From CAYWNA01 sp964459305 (GTDB lineage Bacteria > Planctomycetota > Planctomycetia > Pirellulales > Pirellulaceae): a DNA stretch of 7,023 nucleotides. Of the stretch, positions 1 to 5,251 are shown piece after piece (position 1 is the first letter of the stretch; every line of letters starts with the position of its first letter). A program made the position numbers and the translations under genes. Below the pieces are notes generated by a model. The model ran no database searches. It was not told where the DNA came from and saw only the letters and a program-made list of their open reading frames with translations. Location: positions 1-7,023 of the forward strand of contig CAYWNA010000426.1 in the NCBI GenBank assembly GCA_964459305.1, in the 5' to 3' direction.

Positions 1-94
1 AACCTTCGACCACGAGTCGAGCGCGAACGTCGAGCCGCTTGATTCGCTCAATCGTCTTTGCGTCGAGGTATTTTTGGTTGTTATCCGCAGCCAT
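1..94 (-). CDS. DUF58 domain protein, N-terminal fragment (runs off window)
   Basis: Only the first 31 codons are present, from the ATG at 94-92 to the window edge. The peptide starts MAADNNQKYLDAKTIERIKR and continues LDVRARLVVEG. The pattern YLD...I.RLKRLDVRAR.VVEG is the usual opening of DUF58 proteins, which often follow MoxR ATPases and precede VWA-domain proteins in bacterial MoxR/Bat-type clusters. It starts 31 bp after the moxR stop on the same strand, so co-transcription is likely. The ribosome binding site is weak (AAGAAG about 7 nt upstream). The function of DUF58 is not well defined; the MoxR partner is thought to remodel or activate metal-binding VWA proteins. The call rests on a short N-terminus plus gene order, and the rest of the gene lies beyond position 1. 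Confidence 0.72.
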   Translation of the reverse strand, partial: MAADNNQKYLDAKTIERIKRLDVRARLVVEG

Positions 95-125
95 TGCTAC
101 TTCTTACCGCGGTCCAAGTCTCTTC

Positions 126-1202
126 TCAACCTGCAAACGCTCGGGCCACCTGCGGGGCGATCTCGTCTCCCTCGTGGCGATCGGAGATCCCTTCCAGTAG
201 GCGATCAATTACCATGTCCGGGGTCGTGCCGGCCGACTCGGCGGTAAAGTTTGTGATCACGCGGTGTCTCAGAACGGGATGCGCCACCGCTTTGATGTCG
301 TCAGTCGTGACGAAGAGCCGCCCGTCCAGCACGGCTCGTGCTTTACCGCCCAGCAGCAGGTATTGCACTCCACGGGGGCCCGCGCCCCAACTCACGCAAT
401 CGGTGATGAAATCGGGAACATCGCCTTCGTGCACGCGCGTCGCGCGGACCAACCGCAAGGCATAGTGAATCACATGCGGAGCGACCGGTACACGTCGGAC
501 GATCGCTTGTAGCTTGGTGATCTCTTCGGCGCAAAGGACCGCGTCGACCTGGGGATCGAATTGTGCGGTTGTAGTCTCGGCGATCAGGTACTCTTCGTCG
601 TATTTCGGGTACCGGACGAATACCTTGAACATGAAGCGGTCCTGCTGTGCTTCGGGAAGCGTGTAGGTCCCTTCCTGCTCGATGGGGTTCTGCGTGGCAA
701 GCACGAAGAAGGGCGCGGGCAGCGGATATTGCTCGCCGCCGATCGTCACGTGCCTTTCCTGCATTGCCTCAAGCATTGCCGCTTGCGTCTTGGGCGGCGT
801 CCGATTGATTTCGTCGGCCAGAATGATATTGGCAAAGACCGGACCGCGGAGGAACTTGAATTCCCGCGCCCCGCTTACTTTGTCTTCCTGGATGACCTCC
901 GTGCCGGTGATATCCGACGGCATCAGATCCGGTGTGAACTGGATGCGGCTGAACTTCAGTCGCTGCGATTGTGCCAGCGTGCTGACCATCAACGTCTTAG
1001 CAAGTCCGGGTACGCCCTCCAGCAAGCAGTGCCCTTGTGAGAAAATGGCGATCAGAAGCTGCTCGATCACTTCGTGCTGCCCAATGACCACCTTTGCCAA
1101 TTCGCCGCGGATCGTCGCGTGCGCCTCCTTCAGCTTATCGAGCGCACTGATCTCGTCCACGTTTAGATCCTGTTCTGCCGTTGTCTGTTCCGATTGTGTC
1201 AT
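126..1202 (-). CDS. MoxR-family AAA+ ATPase
   Basis: This is a 358-residue AAA+ ATPase of the MoxR family, cytoplasmic chaperone-like enzymes that use ATP to assemble or activate partner proteins. Visible motifs are Walker A GVPGLAKT (63-70), Walker B IILADE (126-131) with the MoxR hallmark EINRTPPKTQAAMLEAMQE after it, sensor 1 in ATQNP (169-173), arginine finger in EAQQDRF (R189) and sensor 2 GPRG (275-278). The frame is open upstream to an ATG at 1337, giving 403 residues. I prefer the ATG at 1202 because an AGAGG ribosome site lies 6 nt before it, 358 residues is closer to normal family length, and family similarity only begins near residue 22 of this form. The 1337 start has an ATGA overlap with the upstream stop but no well-spaced ribosome site. 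It is followed by a DUF58 gene, the classic pair. Confidence 0.93.
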   Translation of the reverse strand: MTQSEQTTAEQDLNVDEISALDKLKEAHATIRGELAKVVIGQHEVIEQLLIAIFSQGHCLLEGVPGLAKTLMVSTLAQSQRLKFSRIQFTPDLMPSDITGTEVIQEDKVSGAREFKFLRGPVFANIILADEINRTPPKTQAAMLEAMQERHVTIGGEQYPLPAPFFVLATQNPIEQEGTYTLPEAQQDRFMFKVFVRYPKYDEEYLIAETTTAQFDPQVDAVLCAEEITKLQAIVRRVPVAPHVIHYALRLVRATRVHEGDVPDFITDCVSWGAGPRGVQYLLLGGKARAVLDGRLFVTTDDIKAVAHPVLRHRVITNFTAESAGTTPDMVIDRLLEGISDRHEGDEIAPQVARAFAG

Positions 1203-1333
1203 TCGCTGCCTCTGTGGTAAGGAACTCAGGCAAGTTTCGATATTGGCTTGTACTTCTAAGACGATTCTGTGCGCGGGTTTTCTCTCGGAAAGCTGTGAAA
1301 AAAGCGGCGAATTCAGGTGAGCTGTGTAGTCCG

Positions 1334-2410
1334 TCATCCCTCGGCGAAGACCGGCAGGTAGTTGTTGGGTAACTGAAGGATGATGCAGGCCATCGCTGTT
1401 CCGAATTCAGCGCCCACTTGGGGATCGATCCAAGATCCGTCCGTACCCTGATTCTTAAGCAAAGTGTCTCGAATGGCCGTGTACCATTTCCTCCAGCAGT
1501 CGCCGCCGGCGTGCCACGCCGCCTGAGCGGCGTAGTAGTGGCCGTAGAAGTAGTAACTGCCGCTGATCGATCCCGACGGGAGCGACCTCATCATGTATTT
1601 CAGGGCTTTGTCGATTTCGGGCCCTTCGTAAACGCCGGCACTGTTCAACGCCACAATTCCGGCGGCCGTCAGCGGGAAACTGCTGCGACTAGAGGACAGC
1701 GTGTAGCGGAAGCTCCCATCGGCATTCTGGCTCTTCTTGACATACTGGATACAGAGCGTTCGCGTCTTTTCGGGTACCTTGATACCCGCGTCCCGTGCCG
1801 CTCGCAACGCCATGATTTGACAGATGGTGATGGAAAGATCCGCATCGCTCTTCACCGGCTGATAACGCCAGCCGCCGGCATCGTTCTGCGTATCGCTGAT
1901 CAGCTTCACGGCACTTCGGAGCTTCTTGCCGAGCTTCGAATCTTCGTCCTTGTGCATCGACATCCCGTAGGCTTCCGCCAGGAACAAGGTCGCGAACCCG
2001 TGGCCATACATCCGGTCGCGCCCGCCACCCGGTGCGGCGATGAAGCCCTGTTCGTTTGTGGTGTTCAAGAGAAATTCGATGCAGTGATCGACATGTTTTC
2101 CATAGGGCCCTTGGCCGGGAGTGTTACCCCCGGCCATGAACGCCAGCCCAGCGAGTCCGCAGACTGCAACGCCGCCACTGTAGCCGGCGGTGCCGAACGA
2201 ACCTTTGCCGCGGCCTCGCACAATCTGCCGTCGCCCCAGGAAGACGAGTCCACGTTCGATCGCCCGCTCGACATCGGGCGTCATCAAGTCGGTTGTGTCC
2301 CGGTCCGGCACAAGGTCCTCTTGGGCGGATGCCAGATTCGGCAGAATCCCCAATGAAACACCCAGGCCAGCCCCGCGCGTGAGAAACTCGCGACGACAGA
2401 TGCGATTCAT
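1334..2410 (-). CDS. Tat-exported prenyltransferase/squalene-oxidase-repeat protein
   Basis: The 358-residue product begins with a twin-arginine signal: CRREFLTRG (5-13), a hydrophobic stretch GLGVSLGILPNL, and an Ala-X-Ala site (ASA, 27-29) before QED. The mature part shows repeats typical of alpha/alpha-toroid folds of the terpenoid cyclase/prenyltransferase type: QNDAGGWRY (175-183), QNADGSFRY (228-236) and QGTDGSWID (321-329), with helices rich in small residues between them. Proteins of this type are numerous in planctomycetes and are generally of unknown function. I see no DxDD cyclase motif, so I do not infer squalene or terpene chemistry. A binding or scaffold role outside the membrane is inference. 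The start ATG at 2410 has AAAGGG ending 5 nt before it. The gene lies between blaI (107 bp upstream) and moxR, same strand. Confidence 0.85.
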   Translation of the reverse strand: MNRICRREFLTRGAGLGVSLGILPNLASAQEDLVPDRDTTDLMTPDVERAIERGLVFLGRRQIVRGRGKGSFGTAGYSGGVAVCGLAGLAFMAGGNTPGQGPYGKHVDHCIEFLLNTTNEQGFIAAPGGGRDRMYGHGFATLFLAEAYGMSMHKDEDSKLGKKLRSAVKLISDTQNDAGGWRYQPVKSDADLSITICQIMALRAARDAGIKVPEKTRTLCIQYVKKSQNADGSFRYTLSSSRSSFPLTAAGIVALNSAGVYEGPEIDKALKYMMRSLPSGSISGSYYFYGHYYAAQAAWHAGGDCWRKWYTAIRDTLLKNQGTDGSWIDPQVGAEFGTAMACIILQLPNNYLPVFAEG

Positions 2411-2475
2411 GACGGCCCTTTCGTTTCAGGGTCAACGAGCTATGCCGCAACCGAAGACGATTGGCAGTTCTTTTC

Positions 2476-2508
2476 GTTCAACCGCACGCCTCCGGCTTGC
2501 GGTTAAAC
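2476..2508. repeat. 33-bp imperfect palindrome, REP-like
   Basis: Outer arms GTT/AAC, then AACCGCA (2480-2486) against TGCGGTT (2498-2504), then GCC/GGC around a TCC loop, with one mismatch at each step. It lies 9 bp past the blaI stop, between blaI and the toroid gene. There is no T-run on the minus side, so it is a poor rho-independent terminator. It could act as an mRNA-stabilising or partial-termination hairpin, or be a dispersed repeat. Only one copy is in this window. Confidence 0.6.
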
Positions 2509-2517
2509 GAGTCATTC

Positions 2518-2916
2518 TCATTCCCGCTTCCGATCTGGCGATTTCTCGATCTCGTCAAGCAGCGATCGTAGCGACTGCAGTTCCTCTTCTGTTAGTCGCT
2601 CCGCGTCGACCAAGTGCATCAGCAGTGGTGTCATCAGTCCGTTGCAGAGACTCGCCGCAACGGCTCTCAAGCGATGGCCGATCAGGTTGTCTCGCCCAGT
2701 GGTCGCGTCAAACACGTGCACCGCCCGGCTGCGATCGCGTTCTACGTGCCCCTTGACTTCGAGCCGTTCCAGCAGTTTCTTTACCGTCGCGTAATGCGAC
2801 ACGGTTCCGTTCGGGTACAATTCGTCTGTGAGCTTACGAATATTGGACGGCCCCTTCTCCCAAAGGGACTGCAAAACCGCCAGCTCGGCCTGGGTCACAT
2901 CCTGAGATTTGGTCAT
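2518..2916 (-). CDS. BlaI/MecI/CopY-family transcriptional repressor
   Basis: A 132-residue winged-helix repressor. The N-terminal DNA-binding domain reads TQAELAVLQSLWEKGPSNIR (8-27), then the YATVKKLLERLEVKGHVER recognition-helix and wing region (42-60), both characteristic of BlaI/MecI proteins. The C-terminal part (about 75-132) holds helices expected for dimerisation. The frame is open to an ATG at 2970, but that codon lies inside an operator-like repeat and upstream of the predicted transcription start; MTKSQ at 2916 gives the normal family N-terminus. In classic systems BlaI is inactivated by the M56 protease BlaR1; no such gene is in this window and the next gene downstream encodes a Tat-exported toroid protein. 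Autorepression through the two repeats upstream is likely from their position. Family assignment is secure, the signal it answers is unknown. Confidence 0.92.
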   Translation of the reverse strand: MTKSQDVTQAELAVLQSLWEKGPSNIRKLTDELYPNGTVSHYATVKKLLERLEVKGHVERDRSRAVHVFDATTGRDNLIGHRLRAVAASLCNGLMTPLLMHLVDAERLTEEELQSLRSLLDEIEKSPDRKRE

Positions 2917-2939
2917 CCTGGTGTTCCGCCCGTAGAATG

Positions 2940-2952
2940 AGACAGCTTGTCT
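2940..2952. promoter_or_regulatory. Operator-like inverted repeat O2 (AGACA-N3-TGTCT)
   Basis: Perfect 5+3+5 inverted repeat AGACAGCTTGTCT. It lies at the expected transcription start of blaI and repeats the arms of the upstream site, with centres 25 bp apart. The TGTC/GACA core resembles, in general form, the dyads bound by BlaI/MecI repressors. Binding is inferred. Confidence 0.65.
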
Positions 2953-2958
2953 GACCTT

Positions 2959-2987
2959 AGGGTAAGACATCCTGTCTCATCTGTCAA
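2959..2987 (-). promoter_or_regulatory. Promoter of blaI (sigma-70 type)
   Basis: On the minus strand a perfect TTGACA (2987-2982) is followed after 17 nt by TACCCT (2964-2959), which keeps the key TAnnnT positions. The predicted start is near 2952, leaving a leader of about 36 nt to the ATG at 2916. The upstream operator fills most of the spacer between the -35 and -10. Confidence 0.68.
2965..2977. promoter_or_regulatory. Operator-like inverted repeat O1 (AGACA-N3-TGTCT)
   Basis: Perfect 5+3+5 inverted repeat AGACATCCTGTCT. It sits inside the -35/-10 spacer of the blaI promoter, so a bound repressor would block RNA polymerase. It has the same arms and spacing as the second site 25 bp away. 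Repressor binding is inferred from arrangement. Confidence 0.68.
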
Positions 2988-3075
2988 GCATTTGAGCTCT
3001 GGGCTGGCGGAAACGCTTGGTGCGATGGTCTCGACTCATGCCGAGGTGGCGGGCGGCAGGTCTCCGCAGCACGCG

Positions 3076-3089
3076 GCCAATCGATTGGC
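3076..3089. repeat. Perfect 14-bp palindrome
   Basis: GCCAATCGATTGGC is fully self-complementary. It lies in the non-coding stretch between the stop of the PP-loop gene (3224) and the blaI promoter. No gene or promoter that it would control is evident; it may be part of a larger dispersed element with the palindrome at 3108-3119. Confidence 0.5.
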
Positions 3090-3095
3090 AATGTA

Positions 3096-3119
3096 GAGAA
3101 ACCCGATTTCTCGCGAGAA
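3096..3119. repeat. Overlapping hairpin and 12-bp palindrome
   Basis: GAGAAA (3096-3101) can pair with TTTCTC (3107-3112) across a CCCGA loop. Overlapping it, TTCTCGCGAGAA (3108-3119) is a perfect palindrome. The two structures are mutually exclusive. It is 18 bp from the other palindrome. No associated gene; function unknown. Confidence 0.5.
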
Positions 3120-3182
3120 GCCGCGTTTTTGTTGGTTTCGCCGCCTTTGAGTCGCTTTCCGAGCGGTTTGCCTCATCCAGAT

Positions 3183-3194
3183 CGCCTGAAGGCG
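3183..3194. repeat. Small hairpin downstream of the PP-loop gene
   Basis: CGCC-TGAA-GGCG forms a 4-bp stem with a tetraloop, 29 bp after the stop codon of the PP-loop gene on the minus strand. No T-run follows, so it is not a convincing intrinsic terminator. Confidence 0.35.
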
Positions 3195-3223
3195 GGGCTA
3201 CAAACGCAAGAAGGACAGTCGAA

Positions 3224-4219
3224 CTAGCAGGCGGCCAGTGTCTTGGCCTGTCGGGCCGTTTCGGTGAGTGCAACGGGCATGAGCCGCTTGCGATCGCGTT
3301 CGATTACCTCGACTTGCGGCTCGTCGACCGTCGGTGCCTTGCCGTAGCGATACAAAAGTCCGCCGGCGAAATCGAGCACCTCGTCGGTCAGCGGCCCGAT
3401 GATCAGGCACAAAGCGCCGACGTAGCTGTAGGGCAGGAGCAGTGCCGTACTTGATGCTTCGGGCAAGGCGTGCATGTATTCCAGTTGCGCGTTTTCCTCT
3501 TCACTTCGGCCGACTACAACTTTGGTTGCTTCGTTGAACCGAAAGTGCCGGCCGACCTTAACTGCTTCGAAATCCCAACGCTCCGCGTTGGGATCCAACT
3601 GAAGAAGATCGTGGACTTTGCGTGAAAACTGGACTTCCGTCAGAGCGCATCCCGTGGAGGCGTCGGGAATGTGGTCGAAACCGAAACCCTTAGCCAATTG
3701 GATCAGTCCCTTGCGCGAGCGGCCGGAGAACTCGTATAGCTGGTCGCGGTCCACCCAACCCTCCCGTTCCGGCTTGGTGGGCGCGAGCAGTTTGGCCGAG
3801 AGCGGACGGAGCAGCAGGTCTTCCAGACCGGAATGGTAAGCGATCGCGTCCAGATCCCGTCTTTTCTGACTCATCGGGCGTTGACCGGCCACCTCGCCGC
3901 TGATGATAAAGTCGGCCCCGATTTCCGCCATGAAACGTGTGGCCAGTTTGAACATGTAGATGCGGCAGTCCACACACGGATTGGCTCCCTTGCCATAGCC
4001 GAATCGTGGATTCCGGATGATATCCAGATAGTCGTCCTCGTGCGTGATCACCGTCAGGCGGACGCCCAGCGAGCGCGCCGCTTGGCCCGCCCGGTCTTGG
4101 CAGCACTCGAAGATGGTCTTGAAGTTCAGAGCGTCCACCTCGACGCCCTGCTCCTGCATGATGCGGATGGCCAGCATACTGTCCAGGCCACCGGAAAGGA
4201 CCGCTACGCAATGTGCCAT
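3224..4219 (-). CDS. PP-loop ATPase with NFACT-R-like C-terminus, probable tRNA thiolation enzyme
   Basis: A 331-residue protein. The N-terminal half is an ATP-pyrophosphatase domain of the MnmA/ThiI kind: PP-loop SGGLDS (9-14), ECC (38-40), NPCVDC (80-85), SGEVAGQRPMSQ (107-118) and STGCALTE (188-195). Such enzymes adenylate a tRNA base and replace oxygen with sulfur. C82, C85 and C191 (with C39/C40) are candidates for sulfur transfer or Fe-S binding. The C-terminal part, about 215-275, reads KVGRHFRFN...KVVVGRSEEEN, resembling the NFACT-R RNA-binding domain, which is known fused to PP-loop tRNA-modifying proteins. It is not canonical MnmA, which has a different C-terminal half. The start at 4219 puts the PP-loop at the usual distance from the N-terminus. 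It lies 7 bp after rnc, so is surely co-transcribed. The exact target base is unknown. Confidence 0.85.
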   Translation of the reverse strand: MAHCVAVLSGGLDSMLAIRIMQEQGVEVDALNFKTIFECCQDRAGQAARSLGVRLTVITHEDDYLDIIRNPRFGYGKGANPCVDCRIYMFKLATRFMAEIGADFIISGEVAGQRPMSQKRRDLDAIAYHSGLEDLLLRPLSAKLLAPTKPEREGWVDRDQLYEFSGRSRKGLIQLAKGFGFDHIPDASTGCALTEVQFSRKVHDLLQLDPNAERWDFEAVKVGRHFRFNEATKVVVGRSEEENAQLEYMHALPEASSTALLLPYSYVGALCLIIGPLTDEVLDFAGGLLYRYGKAPTVDEPQVEVIERDRKRLMPVALTETARQAKTLAAC

Positions 4220-4226
4220 GGCGTTT

Positions 4227-4976
4227 TCAATCGGAAGGGAACTGGGCCGATTCGCCGTTGATTTCGGCCAGGGCGTTGCACGCCGCGCGCTGCTCGGCTT
4301 CCTTCTTGTTTCGCCCCCACGCGGCCTGGTATCGTGCGCTGCCTACTTGAGCGGCGATCTTGAAGCACTTGCGGTGATCAGGGCCCTTTTCATCGAGCAG
4401 TTGGTAGGTGGGCGTGCAGGACAACTCACGCTGAGCGAATTGCTGCAACAGCGATTTGTAGTTTCCACCCAACTCGCCGGCCGCGGCCAACTCGATTTCC
4501 GGTCCGATGGACCCCTCGATGAATCGACGCGAGGCCTCCGTTCCGCCGTCCAGGTAAATAGCGGCTAGCAGCGATTCGAATACATCGGCCAGCAGAGACG
4601 GCGGAATCGGCTGGCTGGACGCCATCCCTTTGCCAAGAATCAGGCATTCCTGCAGACCCAGCGCTTCGCTGATCTTTGCGCAGGATTGGCGGCTGACGAC
4701 CGCCGACTTGATCTTGGTCATATCCCCTTCCAGATAGTTCGGATACCACGCGAAGAGCAATTCGCAAACGACAGCCCCAAGAATCGCGTCCCCAAGGAAT
4801 TCCAGACGCTCATTCGACGCCAAACGGTGCTCAGCGCCGGAAGCATGCGTCAATGCCTCGCGCAAGAGCGACTTGTTGCTGAACGTATAGCCGATTCGCC
4901 GTTCACACCGCTCAAGCAAGTGAGCCTGTTGTTCGCCCGGATCCGAAGTCGAAATGGCTTTGAGAGAGTCCGTCAT
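4227..4976 (-). CDS. rnc: Ribonuclease III
   Basis: A 249-residue RNase III, which cleaves double-stranded RNA and matures rRNA precursors and some mRNAs. The nuclease domain (about 20-155) holds the signature NERLEFLGDA (55-64) and the second acidic pair in LADVFESLLAAIYLDGG (D131, E134). By alignment with E. coli (E38, E41, D45, D114, E117), the catalytic acids E56, E59, D63, D131 and E134 are all kept. The double-stranded RNA-binding domain spans about 172-240, starting GNYKSLLQQ and ending GRNKKEAEQRAACNALAEI. Length is slightly above the common 225-240 because of about 18 extra N-terminal residues. The start ATG at 4976 follows a weak GTGGA site and a good promoter at 5009-5037. It heads a two-gene unit with the PP-loop gene. 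Confidence 0.97.
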   Translation of the reverse strand: MTDSLKAISTSDPGEQQAHLLERCERRIGYTFSNKSLLREALTHASGAEHRLASNERLEFLGDAILGAVVCELLFAWYPNYLEGDMTKIKSAVVSRQSCAKISEALGLQECLILGKGMASSQPIPPSLLADVFESLLAAIYLDGGTEASRRFIEGSIGPEIELAAAGELGGNYKSLLQQFAQRELSCTPTYQLLDEKGPDHRKCFKIAAQVGSARYQAAWGRNKKEAEQRAACNALAEINGESAQFPSD

Positions 4977-5008
4977 TTTTGTCCACGTTCGTCATTTTTG
5001 CTGTGCCA

Positions 5009-5037
5009 ACGCTAACAGCCGCCGCTTTTTTTGTCAA
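5009..5037 (-). promoter_or_regulatory. Promoter of rnc (sigma-70 type)
   Basis: A perfect TTGACA (5037-5032) on the minus strand, 17 nt, then TAGCGT (5014-5009), which keeps TAnnnT. An A-tract (seven A) follows the -35 directly. The predicted leader to the ATG at 4976 is about 25 nt. The architecture matches the blaI promoter (TTGACA, 17, TACCCT), which supports both. Confidence 0.65.
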
Positions 5038-5054
5038 CGGAGAGGGATTCGGAT

Positions 5055-5084
5055 TTGGCTGCGGGCATGACCTTGTGCAATAAT
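5055..5084 (+). promoter_or_regulatory. Possible promoter of mgtE
   Basis: TTGGCT (5055-5060), 18 nt, then AATAAT (5079-5084), one base from TATAAT. If used, transcription would start near 5091 and the mRNA leader would contain the long hairpin at 5154-5228. The -35 is weak and the assignment is tentative. Confidence 0.35.
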
Positions 5085-5153
5085 GATTCCGTAGGCAATA
5101 CTGGCATTTCGCCAACCGAGGGTCAAACGAACCGGGAAAAGCAGGCAGACGGG

Positions 5154-5228
5154 GAAGAAGGGGATAGGTCCAATTTGCTGGGACGGCCCGATGGGTGCTT
5201 CGCACGAATTGGACCTATCCCCTTTTTC
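5154..5228 (+). repeat. Long inverted repeat with T-run in the mgtE leader (REP-like element or attenuator)
   Basis: The arms AAGGGGATAGGTCCAATT (5158-5175) and AATTGGACCTATCCCCTT (5207-5224) are perfectly complementary over 18 bp. In RNA the stem extends to 5154/5228 through one G-U pair. The 31-nt loop holds a further stem, GTGC-TTC-GCAC (5195-5205), and a weak GGG/CCC pair (5180-5189), so the element folds as a branched structure. The plus-strand right arm runs directly into TTTTT (5223-5227), the form of an intrinsic terminator. It ends 13 nt before the mgtE ribosome site. It could be a terminator or attenuator of the mgtE leader, or a mobile REP/MITE-like palindrome that landed there. 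Confidence 0.8.
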
Positions 5229-5241
5229 CGCGCAACACGGT

Positions 5242-5246
5242 GGAGG
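5242..5246 (+). promoter_or_regulatory. Ribosome binding site fixing the mgtE start
   Basis: GGAGG lies 5 nt before the ATG at 5252. It rules against the in-frame ATG at 5195, which lies inside the loop of the hairpin and would add 19 residues encoded partly by the inverted repeat. Confidence 0.85.
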
Positions 5247-5251
5247 ATGCC

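Noticed and set aside
561..1320. Plus-strand frames opposite moxR
   Set aside because: They are antisense to a well-conserved AAA+ gene and show no motifs or ribosome sites of their own.
2917..2970. An N-terminal extension of the BlaI protein starting at 2970
   Set aside because: The ATG is inside an operator-like repeat and upstream of the predicted transcription start; the family N-terminus begins at 2916.
4912..5205. Minus-strand open frame upstream of rnc
   Set aside because: It covers the rnc promoter and one half of the hairpin, overlaps the start of rnc and has no family resemblance.
5195..5251. An N-terminal extension of MgtE starting at the ATG at 5195
   Set aside because: The codons lie in the inverted repeat (giving residues such as NWTYPL), while the ATG at 5252 has GGAGG 5 nt upstream and gives normal family length.
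5085..5251. Known Mg2+ riboswitch (M-box) upstream of mgtE
   Set aside because: Only a long simple inverted repeat with small inner stems is visible; the multi-helix M-box core was not recognisable.
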